Notes under the pieces: model-generated
Database searches by the model: none
Told to the model about the DNA's origin: nothing
The model's input: only the letters and a program-made list of their open reading frames with translations
NCBI GenBank assembly: GCA_029582265.1
Contig: CM055828.1
Span: 16,255,430 to 16,319,429, forward strand
Reading direction: 5' to 3'
Length of the DNA: 64,000 nucleotides
From: Zoroaster sp. YZ-2022
Lineage: Eukaryota > Echinodermata > Asteroidea > Forcipulatida > Zoroasteridae
Made by a program: the position numbers and the translations under genes
Part shown: positions 34,721 through 45,998 of the stretch, piece by piece
How positions within the stretch are numbered: position 1 is the first letter of the stretch
Layout of the letters: every line of letters begins with the position of its first letter

Positions 34721-35930
34721 TTAGTTATAGAAAAGAAATCGTGTATCTCATTGATCACTGCTAACTTGCAACTTTTGTACTGTCATTGAAATGAGGCTGT
34801 TTGCTGATGCACGGGGAGGGGTGGGATGGAGACTTATTTCTAGGCCCACGGAGATGAGCGACATCATTGCTGCTCTTACGAGACAAATCCGGTGCATTAC
34901 ACGGGCCAGTAGGGTCAGTGTCATCTGGAACTCTTGTGTTTTGTAACAGAGAGTCAGTTGTAAATTCTTTATTTGATTCGTAGTTTCGCCCTTGTTCTGA
35001 GTGAATGTCAAGGGATAGTGGGACACCAAACCTCGATATTATCTTATGTGTGACCGTTTCATCTGTTTGGTCGGGGATGGGGGTACGCTTCCATTCATCT
35101 GGTGAACTGATCATCAACGATCATTATGTACTTGTTTCCTCGTTCGTTTTATACAACAGTATAATTCAAATTGTTACATTAATGATATTAAGACTCTAGT
35201 AGTTCGAGAATTGTGTATTTATCTGTTTTTGTTGTTGTTATTTTGTTGTAATTTATTTATTTTTATTTATATTTGTTTAGGGTTAATAAATGGGTTTCTC
35301 TACTGAACAGGTTAACAAGTAGGCTATATGTATATTGTACATGAATACCATGAGAGGTCTCCACCTTGTCTGGGCGATTTGACTCTAATTAGGGTATACA
35401 ACGGCTTCAAAATTACTAGACTAGCTTAAATTAAATCTATATGTAAATAAAATGCAAAGCAAACCTTACTACATTATTGATAATGTATCAATCATGTCCG
35501 TACAGTCAAAATCATAGATTTTAGATTGCTTTGTGTTTAATGTTATTATGTGATTTTGTTCCTTAATCATATTTATTACGAAAACTTTCGTACAAGTTTT
35601 AAAATGGTTCAGAATAAACTATTCAATAAAACAAACACTGTGAACTGCTCTTAAAAACAATACAGTTTTGCTTTTCTCAGGTCCAAATTTGAACCATTTC
35701 ATTCTCTACGTCATTCAATGCTCCCTATGAATGTTTGTCTTCAAGAATGATAACACATTTAGGCGACGTATATATGTATAACCTTGTACGATGTTATATT
35801 TCTAATTATCCAATATAACATTAGTACTGTACTGATGTGAAACAGTTTAAACATGTTATTTTGTTGAATACATACATGAATATTGCTCATTGATGGAGAA
35901 ACCAAGTCTATTAAACAGTTTAATGTACTC
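34720..35930 (+). repeat. Block Y, copy 3 (Y3)
   Basis: It shares the end part (35475-35930) with Y2 and carries a Ty3/gypsy remnant (34750-35160) that Y1 and Y2 lack. It matches Y5 (51500-52690) over its full length. Confidence 0.8.
34750..35160 (-). pseudogene. Ty3/gypsy Pol fragment: integrase core piece joined to C-terminal tail
   Basis: The minus strand, with frameshifts, encodes an integrase core segment (VDQFTR-like start, then IPDQTDETVTHKIISRFGVP, then HSEQGRNYES) between about 35150 and 34980. It is joined directly to a polar Pol tail (DLSRKSSNDVAHL and RPRNKSPS) that ends near 34790. The core is internally deleted, and the conserved Asp of the HSDQG motif is Glu here. Copies are at 51535-51935 and, tail only, at 40049-40333. 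It is a dead retroelement remnant carried within block Y. Confidence 0.75.
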
Positions 35931-36094
35931 AGACGGTGGATTTGTTTGGACTCGGACAAGTATCCGATTCTACCCTGAAATGATTACACAATCTTGAGAT
36001 ATACATCATAAAATAGGCTGTATATTTTAAAATGGTATAGCGAAAAAAAATCGCTATCTGTTAATATTTGAACATATCACAGTATAATGTGATC
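35930..36094 (+). repeat. Left sliver of block R
   Basis: This matches the first 150 bases of R4 (52695-52853) and stops at GTGATCAGTAA, where unique DNA begins. Confidence 0.75.
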
Positions 36095-37377
36095 AGTAAA
36101 TTTCAGCAAATGCAATAACACTCTAAATGACACTTGTTTTCCATTTTGCAAACAAGAATTATTTATTTAAAACAATTACTTATTCGATTATCTAACACCA
36201 CATCAATACAGCAAACAATCCTCTCAACAGTGTACCAACTTCTGTGATACTATCTGTAATCACAAATCAGTATCCAATTTATTTTGGAAAAATGTTGATT
36301 GACTTTTTCCTAATTAGGCCTATAGTCATGACAAACGAAACTTTCATCGGTACTTATGGACAATTATCATGCTGAAGGTATCTTGCATAAAAGTGTTTCA
36401 CTCTGTAATTCTTGCCAGTGACAGTGAACAAAAATACCAGATCCCCACAAAATAATTATAATAATAATAAAAATCACCATGGCAATTATTTTGCACAACT
36501 TGGGTTTTATGGTTTTATGCCAAAATTATAGACATGAATACAAAATTTCAATTGGTGCTCATGATTATGCTGTATCTTGCATAAAAAAAAGATGACAGTG
36601 AACAACAAATGGTCATTACCCCCCCCCCCCCCCCCAAGAAATAAAATACAAAATGAACATGACAAGTATTTGATGTGTACCAACTCCTTATTCCAAATCA
36701 GTGTCATATTTCCATTGATTATACTGAAATATAAATGTTCATGTACTTCTCCACAATATTGTAAACATCAGAAACAATACTTCTTATTGGCACTCAGGCC
36801 ACTGGCTCTTGCAGGAGAACAATGGACAAAAAACCAGATGAACACACCCCCACCCCCAAAAATAAATACAAAATACAAAATCACCATGGCCAAGTATTTA
36901 GCACACACTGGGTACCTGTATGACTGATATTGTAACAACTGTGATGTGTAATCCCAAATCAGTGTTTAACTTATGTTCCACTTTGCTTTATCCAAAATTA
37001 TAGATATGATCATGCACCAAATTTGGTGCTCGTGATTAAAACAGTACCACGTCCTCCGTGGTTCTTGCAGCTAGGTGACAGCAAACACAAAAAGAAAATC
37101 AGTAAAAAAATATATAATACATATAAATATCTATATATATACACACTTGATGCCTAATATGATGGCAAACTGCCAGATAAGACCAACTTCTGTGATACTA
37201 TGTAATCCCAAAATCAATGTCTAATTTCCATTACACTCTACTTTGAAATAAAAAAAACTCTACATGTACCTTGTCGGGTTATCAGCATGTATTTATCGGG
37301 AAGTACATTTTACACAACCTAGGGAAGGTTTACAGAGTAGGTTCAGAGAGTCAACTAACATGTTCTCCGTCCAATCT
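36095..37377 (-). other. Probable 3' untranslated region with decayed internal repeats
   Basis: This DNA is unique in the window. A phrase like ACCAACTTCTGTGATACTAT with AAATCAGTGTC recurs at about 36236, 36680, 36930 and 37180, so it contains three or four old tandem units of 250-450 bp. A 17-base poly-C run stands at 36620. Read on the minus strand it follows the stop codon of the exon at 37378-37513, so it may be its 3' UTR. TTTATT words near 36165 could be the complement of a poly-A signal. Confidence 0.4.
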
Positions 37378-37513
37378 TCAAATGGTCCAGTCTGATTCAA
37401 AGTCCTTGACCCCGTTGATGAAGGCTAGAACTTTGCTGTTGGTGCAGTGTACCTTTATCCCAGGTTCCCTCTTTGCTTTTGTCCCCTTGTCAGGGTTGAT
37501 CCCCAAAAGACAG
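37378..37513 (-). CDS. Probable last coding exon of an unrecognised gene
   Basis: On the minus strand a strong 3' splice site (ATACTTTTCTCTACAG, ending at 37514) precedes 136 bases. These finish a codon with their first base and then encode 44 residues and a stop at 37380-37378. The peptide starts CLLGINPDKGTKAKREPGIK and ends FINGVKDFESDWTI. Its composition is that of a soluble folded protein, unlike the Tyr/Ile/His-rich chance frames around it. No paralogous copy exists in the window, so it is not part of the duplicated blocks. I do not recognise the family. Upstream exons would lie at higher coordinates; none was identified, and blocks X3, Y4 and R3 occupy the next 4 kb. Confidence 0.55.
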
Positions 37514-37693
37514 CTGTAGAGAAAAGTATAAATTCTATTAAGTCCATAAAATATGCTACTGAAAGATTTCAGATGTAAAAAAAATGTTTTCCTGACATGT
37601 CACTGAGCTAATCATTCTTAAAGAAAAGCACCTTGAATAAAGTTGTGTCCCTCTTTTCTAGATAAATCTACACTTCACGTAAAACAGCTGCAT

Positions 37694-38041
37694 TTAATAA
37701 CACAATAGGCCTACATGAACAAAATCCCAAAACAAAAGTGGAGACAATTTCACAATTGTTTCCATGTTTGCGATTCCGGTGTCAATGATGCCCGCTAGCT
37801 CCAACTCCTTCCATTTACATTCAGCCTCTAGAGATGCAGCGCTTTCAATGTCATTAACTCCGGAAGTACATGAAACGGGAGAAAATATATAATAGTTCCA
37901 CAAATTATAAATGACTTGTGACGTCAGCCTATTATAATGTGTTGGTGGGGCATGGCATTTAATGTATCGACGTCGAGTTTTAATTTCATTGTGATCGTTT
38001 ACCATTAGCATTTCGCAACGGAAATAGGAAAAACATCTCAC
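37694..38041 (-). CDS. Minus-strand frame of block X, longest copy
   Basis: The 115 codons include SGVNDIESAASLEAECKWKE and LELAGIIDTGIANMET. The second half looks more protein-like than the first, which is simply AT-rich. The same half is open in X2 and X4, but a one-base loss breaks it in X1. It lies on the same strand and 180 bases upstream of the exon at 37378-37513, but I found no donor linking them. No recognised domain. Confidence 0.25.
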   Translation of the reverse strand: MRCFSYFRCEMLMVNDHNEIKTRRRYIKCHAPPTHYNRLTSQVIYNLWNYYIFSPVSCTSGVNDIESAASLEAECKWKELELAGIIDTGIANMETIVKLSPLLFWDFVHVGLLCY

Positions 38042-38898
38042 ATCTTAACTCTTGGATATTATGGACGGACAATAAACTACTTGACGTTTATGTGGTATAC
38101 TCTCTAAAACGGAAATATAGAATAAACATCACGCATTTTAACTCTTGGATATTATCGAAGCAGAATATCAACAGTTTCAAGGTAAGTGGGATTTTTTACA
38201 AGACATTACAATATGGATCATAGTTCATAGTATTGTGGAAATAATTTGTGTTTATTTAAGCAAAATCTGTGGTGTTAAATTAACACCAGTGGTTACTTGA
38301 TTCTTCCATGGTGTTCATATTGGAAAAGCTGATCAATATTAACATCACTCTTGTAGTTTCTAATACTCCAGTGTTTGTGATGTGTAATGGGCTTATACCA
38401 TTGTCATTAATCTAAAACGAAACTGTGTGAATCATTATATATATACGCATAAGTTTATTTGGTTTTAAGATGGTACGAAACACCTGTTGTCATTCCGACC
38501 GACCTGTTGTCATTTCCAAATAAAACACAATGTGAAATGTGTATAGAAAACGAACAATTTTTACGTTATAATAAATGCACAGATCGGAGTGTATTTTGAG
38601 ACACAAAATTCATCTTACAATGAACTAACGCAAAATATGAATGAATTTTCACAAATTTGTCTTTAAAGGTAAGGTACAACATTGGTAATTACCAGATTAT
38701 CAACAAATAATTATATACAATTATACTTGGCGTAAAGGTGGTATAAGAATCAATCATCAGGACGATTTATTCCTTGTGCATCTTAGACAAAAAAGAATTG
38801 TCGTAGAATTGATAAAATGTTGCTGTCTGGCAACTTTTTGTAAAAAAGAGAGCACCTCATGCGATGATGAAATGTTTACAAGTTAATTTTATGATATA

Positions 38899-39092
38899 TA
38901 CTGAACAGCAAAAGAAACGCAAGTCCGAGGACAGCAAAAGAAACACAAGTCTGAGGTCTTGTCAAGTTTTCAAACAGAAGACGAACCATTTTGATTCTAA
39001 TCACTCATTTAATGAAAAATGCTTTCAATTTGTGAGCTGAAAGTGACTTGAAATTGCAACAATTTCAACAGCGTTTCTTTTGCTGTTCAGTA
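38899..39092. mobile_element. Tc1/mariner-like MITE, 194 bp
   Basis: The ends TACTGAACAGCAAAAGAAAC and GTTTCTTTTGCTGTTCAGTA are perfect inverted repeats. The flanking TA is duplicated. X1 (about 1995-2010) reads GATATATTTCTTG without the element, exactly the expected pre-insertion site. A 26-base piece of the left end (AACAGCAAAAGAAACGCAAG region) is repeated once in tandem. Confidence 0.9.
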
Positions 39093-39419
39093 TATTTCTT
39101 GAAAACTAGAGGGTTGAACTAAACGTACGTTGCCAAATACCAATGCTGTACCTTCCACTTAAAGAAAAAACAACATCAACTGAATCCTTAACATTGTGAT
39201 TTGTGTATAAACCTCATTAATTCTGATCAATAATTGATAATTTACACACATGTTACCAAATTTGTATACAGTCCAAGCTTGTTTTGATAGCAACCAATCC
39301 CTAAGGATACTAAACTTAATATTACCAACACTGTGGGTATACAAACTATAACAGTCATGTCTATCGAATTACACAATATCAAAAAAATGATGCAGATCAG
39401 TTTTAACAACTTAGGCTTG

Positions 39420-40380
39420 TGAGATTTGTTTATTTGGTTGGGTACGTTTCTTGTTGAAATAATCAAAAATATGCATTTTCAGTAGATTTATTTTTTACAC
39501 ATGCCTAGGTCGAAGATATAAGTTATTCAAAGCTATTTTATAATAATTATGCGTTATGGAAAAATACTACATTAGATCTTCTTTTGGAATTTTTTATTTT
39601 ATCTGTTGTATTCTGCAAAAGCTTGGTTTAAAACAGTTTCAACTTTAGCGGTTTTAACGCCCCAGTTATAGAATGCAGATAAACTGGAGTAGAGACTCTA
39701 CATTATTACTAATGATAAACGCTACATCGTGTAGATAGTCCAATATAATAGAGATTATATAAGAAGTTGATTGTTGTATACACTGTACACACTATATATG
39801 CTGTCCAGCAGTCTGAGCGCGAGTGACATGTGATACACATGCCAGCTGTACCATGGAGGTTTACTTCGACACGAGTAAAACATTTTATGAATGAACTGGA
39901 TCGTAACTGTAAACTGTGAACTACGAGAAATTATTTTGACCTAACGTGCGGTCACGCGCAGTTTTAAGCATGGAATATCTGTTGTTCATATATCTCGCTG
40001 GTTTCTCGCTAGCCTGAAGACATGACGTCACGCTTTAAGGCTCGTGAATTACGCTAGATACCGGCCGTAGGGCCGCCATTTTTGTTTCCCTGTCTTTATT
40101 CTTGAGGATAGAGGGAGGGGCTGTTTGCTGATGCACGGGGAGCGGTGGGATGGAGACTTATTTCTAGGCCTACGGAGATGAACGACATCATTGCTGCTCT
40201 TACGAGACAAATCTGGTGTATCACATGGGGTAGTAGGGTCAGTGTCATCTGGAACTCTTGTGTTTTGTAACAGAGAGTCCGTTGTAAATTCTTCATCCAT
40301 GTTCACATTCATATTCTTTGTTGGGCGGGCCACCGAGCACTAGATCAATTGGTGTGTGAGTTTCACAACCTAGCATCAGT
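39420..40380 (+). repeat. Block Y, copy 4 (Y4), rearranged
   Basis: 39450-39550 matches Y1 around CCTAGGTCTAAGACATAAGT. 39600-40045 is unique and shows no gene. A gypsy tail fragment follows (40049-40333). Confidence 0.6.
40049..40333 (-). pseudogene. Ty3/gypsy Pol C-terminal tail fragment
   Basis: The minus strand encodes EEFTTDSLLQNTRVPDDTDP and DLSRKSSNDVVHLRRPRNK, the same tail as 34750-35160, here uninterrupted. The integrase part is absent. The start of the open frame (ARPTKNMN) differs from the Y3 copy, so the 5' junction is another breakpoint. Confidence 0.65.
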
Positions 40381-40384
40381 ATGT

Positions 40385-41716
40385 ATCCGATTCTACCCTG
40401 AAGTGATTACACAATCTTGAGATATACATCATAAAATATGCTGTATATTTTAAAATGGTATCGCGAAAAAAGACCGTAGGCTATCTATTAATATTCGAAC
40501 ATATCAAAGTATAATGTGATCAGTAACAGTCTATGCCACTCACTGATTGTAGGCTAACAATCATATTGAAAGAAACCTTTAAAATATGATCCAACATCAT
40601 CCTAAAGCACTGACTTATCGAGTCAGAGAGGCCTTCAGTCCAAACCAGCTACCGTAACCACCTCGACAGACATTGAAAAACAAGCCGCGTGTTCTAGCCA
40701 ATTTTCAGCATTTGCTATGTAGACATGCGCTCCGGGACACTTCTATGCAATTCCACCCGCTTACCACACACCATTAAGTTTGATTTTCTTAGAGTTTTGA
40801 GGCTCACTGCCTTCAAGTCAGATGGCGCACGAGAGACCGCAGTAAAACATAACACTATTATGGATTTACTCATGAGTGAATATTCTAGTTGTCATTATCA
40901 TTTTCATGATCGTGTAAATAATACAGCCAGCGGCGGCGCTACGGGGGGGGGGGGGGGGTATTTCTTTTCCCCCCAATTTGCCAACATTTAGTGTCATTTT
41001 GTTCCAAAACATTATTTTAAAAATATATTTGACCTAATTTTTTTTACCAAAAGTACAATAAAGGCAGGTATAATAATATGCATGGTATTATTGATGACAT
41101 AAATTTTTATAATGAACAAACAAATTCTGAAAAACGTTTAAATATGAGGCTTTTGGGACCAAAATATAAGTTTTGCATTTAAACGTGATGGCGGCCATAT
41201 TTGATTCCCATGACTCAGTATTGTCCAGTTCAAAGTTGACAACATTCCTGAAAACAATCTTACAATATCAACAATCTATTTTGAACAAAAAGTGGAAATT
41301 CTATTGGACCTGTTCAAAATAAACGGTTGTCATGGAAACCTTGAACACCCATTATTGTTGATTTTTGCGTGAGGGGATCCCAAAAATAGTTAGGAAAACA
41401 GGTCGGCTTCATTTTTTTTAAAAATTTCTAATTTAATATCTTTTTGCTAACCTGTGAAATATGATAGGTGTATGAATACGCGGGTGTCAGAACCAGACCA
41501 AATTTTCCATATTAAAGTATGGTGGCTCAGGAGCCTTCACAAATCGAGCAAACAAATCCCTTAATACAAAGCCGATAGAACGCCTATGGACGGGAAATGG
41601 TCCATTCTGGTTCCAGTGTCCCAACGCGTCTTACCCAAGATTGTAGATACGCCTCTTTCCGAGAGCGTAGCCACAGCGTACGGTCACGAAAATTACAGGT
41701 TTTTCACTCAAATCAG
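40385..41716 (+). repeat. Block R, copy 3 (R3), truncated
   Basis: 40385-40980 matches the left of R4 (52700-53950, without its MITE). After a poly-G tract at 40945-40957 it jumps to R sequence equivalent to 11345-12060. Homology ends in TTTTTCACTC at 41710, where the 17 bp array begins. Confidence 0.8.
41517..41716 (+). pseudogene. R-block open frame relic, R3 copy
   Basis: The MV(A)K..FTNRANKS phrase is present but shifted by one-base indels (for example CTCAGGAGCC for CTAAGGGAGCC). It is then cut by the minisatellite. Confidence 0.3.
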
Positions 41717-41733
41717 GTGATTTATGTGTCACA

Positions 41734-42110
41734 TTTTCACCATGTGTGTGTTTACACCATGCGTGTGTTTACACCATGCGTGTCTTTACACCATGCGTGT
41801 CTTTACACCATGCGTGTCTTTACACCATGCGTGTCTTTACACCATGCGTGTCTTTACACCATGCGTGTCTTTACACCATGCGTGTCTTTACACCATGCGT
41901 GTCTTTACACCATGTGTGTCTTTACACCATGTGTCTTTACACCATGTGTGTCTTTACACCATGTGTGTCTTTACACCATGTGTGTCTTTACACCATGTGT
42001 GTCTTAACACCATGTGTCTTTACATCATGTGTGTGTGTGTGTTTACACCATGTGTGTGTTTACACCATGTGTGTGTGTTTACACCATGTGTGTGTGTGTT
42101 TACACTTTGC
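41734..42110. repeat. 17 bp minisatellite, about 20 units
   Basis: The unit is TTTACACCATGCGTGTC, drifting to TGTGTG variants at the right. As 17 is not a multiple of three, each frame reads the same cycling peptide, so all three + frames stay open for 120-160 codons. None is a real gene. Confidence 0.95.
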
Positions 42111-42463
42111 GTGACCTTTACCAGGGCATTTCCCTTAAAAAATGTGTGTATTACTTCTCAGATGAATAACATTGGAGATGTTATGTTAGTGCCTTATTCA
42201 AAATAAATCAAATTAAGAATTTTTCTGCATGCTGATAATTAGCTCAAAACATCTCTTTTTATGGTTTCTTGGCATAGACCAGTGAACATTTTTTTGTTTG
42301 ACTTTAAGGTTCTTTGAAAACACCTATATTGCATGTACAAGATTCACTACAGTGTTAAGAATCTTACCCTTTGATTATGATGATATATCGCCCTCTATTT
42401 CAGATTAAATGGAAATGATCTTGTGTCATTGAACGAACACTGTTATGTATCTTTTGTACTCCT

Positions 42464-42784
42464 TTAAAACATAAAGGGAAATTAAACATTTTACATCATG
42501 ACTGTTTAAAACGGTATTTTAGTGACGATGTACACCCATGGATGAGGGAAGACAAGTCATCAGCAGTGGAACCAGCCGTCTGTAGCCCTGTCACACGTGA
42601 TGCATATACCGCCAGTATGAGCTATGGTGATATCCCTTCCCAACCACCCTTGGAAAAACCAGTAACCCCGTCATCCGCACTACCATTAAACACAAGAAGA
42701 AGCCAACGTACCACCATAATTATGGTACCACGCACACACCAGCGTGGTTTCTTACTTACCATTCTTAGACCCCTTGCTGCTTGA
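42464..42784 (+). pseudogene. Ty3/gypsy Pol C-terminus
   Basis: The frame, open from 42419, reads KGKLNILHHDCLKRYFSDDV then HPWMRE. This is the end-of-integrase pattern (K-x-VVHHDRLKPY...P-W) found just before the Pol stop in Ty3/gypsy elements. A Pro/Ser-rich tail with LPLNTRRSQRTT follows before the stop at 42782. This is a different element from the minus-strand fragments in block Y. No LTR boundary could be fixed in 42785-43175, and the upstream integrase domain is absent. It occupies the R3-Z2 junction. Confidence 0.65.
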
Positions 42785-43175
42785 ACATTTGACCTGTTTA
42801 AGGTCAAGGAACACGTAGTAAACAAACAGAGCAAAGCAGTGACGACACATTCATTCATAAATACAGCCCAGACTGTACACGCGCAAGAACATAAGCGGTT
42901 GTAATCTGATACGACCGTGTAGGAGATGCCAAGCGAACGTCCTTGTACTGTAGTTCAGTGGCCTGACCATTACTACTGTTTCTTCTTCTTGTTCTCATCA
43001 ACATTTGTTGTATATTTTAATTTTGTGCGCAGGTTGTATGTGAGATGGAGTATTAGGGCCACTACATCAGTGTGAACTAAAACAAATAGTTAAGGGATAA
43101 TATAGGTGCAGACCAACAGTTTGACTTGATTTCATGTTAGTTTGTTTTATGATTAAAGGGGCGAGGTATAAGCCC
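42785..43175. other. Unique spacer before Z2
   Basis: This is not duplicated elsewhere in the window. It may contain retroelement LTR sequence following the Pol end, but no TG...CA boundary or primer-related motif was found. A short GGGGCGAGGTATAAGCCCC hairpin abuts the Z2 start. Confidence 0.4.
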
Positions 43176-43787
43176 CTTTAGATTGTCTTAAAATGTTAAG
43201 CCATTCCACCCCAACTGATGACAACACTACTGACTATTGGAATTATGCCGTTATCCATTGAATAGAAATACATATTTCTATAATGTTAATGCCATATTAT
43301 TGCAAAATATTTTGTTTATTGTAACTCGTCAAAGCCTTCTTAGTGAAAACCCAATCAAAATGTCGACCTTGTTGTGATTTTAAATCACTCAGACTTGGTT
43401 AAAAAAGGAGAATGACTATGATGTACATGTATATGTGGCTGTACTGAAGGCTTACATGGATGAGGTTCAGCAGTCTGAGGACGGAAGTGCCAGCGTGTCG
43501 GTCGAGTTGGCACTGCCGTGAGACACGGCCGAAGAGAGGGCCGAGAGACTCGGTCTCAATCAAGTCTGAGACGCGAGTGGAATCGGATCGATAATCTATG
43601 TACTTGAGCACAAGTTAAAACGTGTCAATCCTGATAACCTTATAACGCAACCTACTTGTCCTACAAGCTATCAAAACTCTATCTTGATCGGGTAACTTAG
43701 TTTGTCGATCTGTGTTTCTTGATATTGTCAACATACGCACTTTTGAGGTAGCTTCTGGCACGTTTTATATGCGTAATGGCATGACCT

Positions 43788-43906
43788 GTGCCCAATTTCA
43801 TGGCACTGCTTTCTGCGGAATTCTGCGCTTACGGCGCATAGAATCACCACGCTTTTATGGCGCCGTAAGCGCATAATTCGCAGTAAGCAGTGCTACAATT
43901 GGGCAC
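43788..43906. repeat. Foldback, Z2 copy
   Basis: Same structure as 24866-24987, with a 4-base loss in the right arm (GTGCTACAATTGGGCAC). Confidence 0.75.
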
Positions 43907-44062
43907 CGATCGGCCTTCGCATCTAGGACATCAAACGGCCATGTTATAATTATGCCCACACGCTATTTTATGTGCATGGCAGTATTAAGGCACACATGTT
44001 ATTCGTGTAATGGCGTGACGCGATCGGCTGCATCGAACAGCCGTGCATATGATATAACGGTT

Positions 44063-44494
44063 TTACACGTACGAGCAGTGCGTCCTTGTCAACTCTGATA
44101 CCCTCATAAAACGACAACAAAAAACATACAAAAAACAGCTAACAATGATTGCAATAATTAAGAGGCTATTATATACTATACAGATATGAAATGAGAGGGG
44201 GCTAAAATGTCTTTCACAAATTTTAACATCTTTAATATCGCTGAACAAGCTAGGGGTAGGCGTAATTACACCCCCCCCGCCCCGCAATTGAACATTAACA
44301 AAAAAGTTCACGGGGTTGTCTTCAATAGGTATTTTGTACACATAGGTATTTTGTACACTGAGATGTCCCAAATGCTCAGTTAAACTATGTCTATATGCTT
44401 CGCACTCACCATCAACAAGGCTAAGCAATAACAAACCGTTACCCTTCAAGTTACAGGACTTCATCTCATCAAACCACACTTCTCCTATGGACAA
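44063..44494 (-). CDS. Z-block open frame of unknown function, Z2 copy
   Basis: The frame begins MSIGEVWFDEMKSCNLKG and is identical in phase to the Z1 copy through VYKIPIEDNPVN. Beyond the poly-G-like run it continues into AT-rich sequence for another 60 codons that are probably not coding. Differences in the shared part are few (for example EDHP/EDNP). No family recognised. Confidence 0.25.
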   Translation of the reverse strand: MSIGEVWFDEMKSCNLKGNGLLLLSLVDGECEAYRHSLTEHLGHLSVQNTYVYKIPIEDNPVNFFVNVQLRGGGGVITPTPSLFSDIKDVKICERHFSPLSFHICIVYNSLLIIAIIVSCFLYVFCCRFMRVSELTRTHCSYV

Positions 44495-44543
44495 TTTTAT
44501 GTTGCATGCTCAAGTGTCAGATCCAATAACTCCCCATAATGTT

Positions 44544-44721
44544 TCAGCACGGGGGCACGTGCCCCCCGACGAAGTCCGTGCCCCCGGTTGCCCCCATTCA
44601 GAATTTTGAAAAAAATAGGTCCCTATTTGAGACTGCAGGATTCAAGTATTGACATGTCCCCCAAGAAAAAGTGGTGCGCCCCCTAGTGCCCCCTGAAAAT
44701 TGGACCCTAGTTACGCCACTG
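44544..44721 (-). mobile_element. hAT-like MITE relative, inverted, Z2 copy
   Basis: Equivalent to 25632-25820, with a shorter poly-C tract. Right terminus TAGTTACGCCACTG. Confidence 0.6.
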
Positions 44722-44759
44722 ACCTTCAAACTTACCAGATACTTGGACCTTAACATGTA

Positions 44760-44960
44760 GTTGTACCTAAAGTTGTGACCTCATTGCTGACCTCATCAGA
44801 TATCGAATTACACTAAATCAAAGTTTAATAATATCTCATGAACCGCAAAAGATATTTTCATATTCTTTGCATCATCTTAAAGATCATTTCGTATACAGAC
44901 ATGACCCCAAACTGACCTCTCCTTCCGGTCAAAACCAGAATTTTAAGTGTGGTTTAAAAA
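44760..44960 (-). repeat. Inverted unit of the 154 bp module, Z2 copy
   Basis: Equivalent to 25860-26060. Confidence 0.6.
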
Positions 44961-45962
44961 ATAATTTCGCTTGGTCTCATGTCAAGCAGCATATGGTCTA
45001 TGTCACGTAAATGAAGCTGTCAAACTTAAACTTGATAACGCTACAGTTGGGAACATTGATAATGTTAAATGACATTCGATTCAAAAGGTTTTTTGGAATG
45101 AAAATGTGCACTGTGGTATTTTGATGCTGGCTTTGTACCACAACCAGTGTACTGTTATTCTGTTTTATAAGCTCCAAATGGTGATGAGTGCAGTTAAGTG
45201 ATCGTGTGGGAATTTCATTTCAATAGTAGTGAATGGCACATGTGTGTATATAGTTTGAGTAAAGCAAATACTCGTGTTGTATACCTTTTGGTTTTCCTGT
45301 ATTTAAAAGCCACAAATGTTATCAATTATTGAATAGATAATTGTCTGTTAATATTTACATTTTAAAGAGAATAAGTAAACAAGGAGAAGGGTATAAATGA
45401 ACAAGTTAACAATAGATTGAAAAATGAGAGTCGGAAAATCAAATTATTGTACTGGAAATTAAATTCCGATGAAGGGCTTTAAGAAAGAGAACGTATTTTC
45501 TGATTAATTATGAATCCACTCCATGTACCTCCTCTGGTTTGAGAAGTTTGTGAGAGCAAATGTAACCTTACCTGAAAAAGAAATTAAAATGCTAGCCACA
45601 TTCTACTGATTAAAGTCAAGAGTTTACGGTAATTTGATAATTAAAAGGCCAGTAATCCCCGTTTGAAATGGCTATTCACCTGACTGAATGTGTAAATGTA
45701 CGCGAACGGTGAGTCACAGACTGCCCGTTTCATGAAACTTAAACAATTTTGGCTACCACACGAAATATATTAAACATTAACGCAACACATTCTAACGCAA
45801 AATTGATAGGTCTTTTGCATGTGAAATTGATATTGTTATAGATGACAGACCTTTGCAAAAATGTTTATAACATCACTGATGATAATTTGATTGAACCGAA
45901 AGTTCACACGAACATCTTGTGTTTGTTAGTCAACAAACACTTATCTCTAGTTTTCTTTGAAT

Positions 45963-45964
<2 letters not shown>

Positions 45965-45997
<33 letters not shown>
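45965..45997. repeat. (TA)n microsatellite
   Basis: Z1 has only a short TATATATATATT here (about 27977), so this run expanded after duplication. Confidence 0.9.

Positions 45998-45998
<1 letters not shown>

Larger units (their letters stand above)
37663..39235 (+). repeat. Block X, copy 3 (X3), left part missing
   Basis: This begins within X at AAATCTACACTTCACGTAAA and runs to the X tail. TGACGTCA is at 37919-37926 and the donor-like GGTAAGTGGG at 38181-38190. The minus-strand frame 37694-38041 is longest in this copy. A Tc1/mariner-like MITE interrupts the tail at 38899. Confidence 0.85.

Noticed and set aside
41597..42206. Overlapping 120-160 codon His/Cys/Thr-rich frames
   Set aside because: The same cycling peptide in all three frames of a 17 bp minisatellite.
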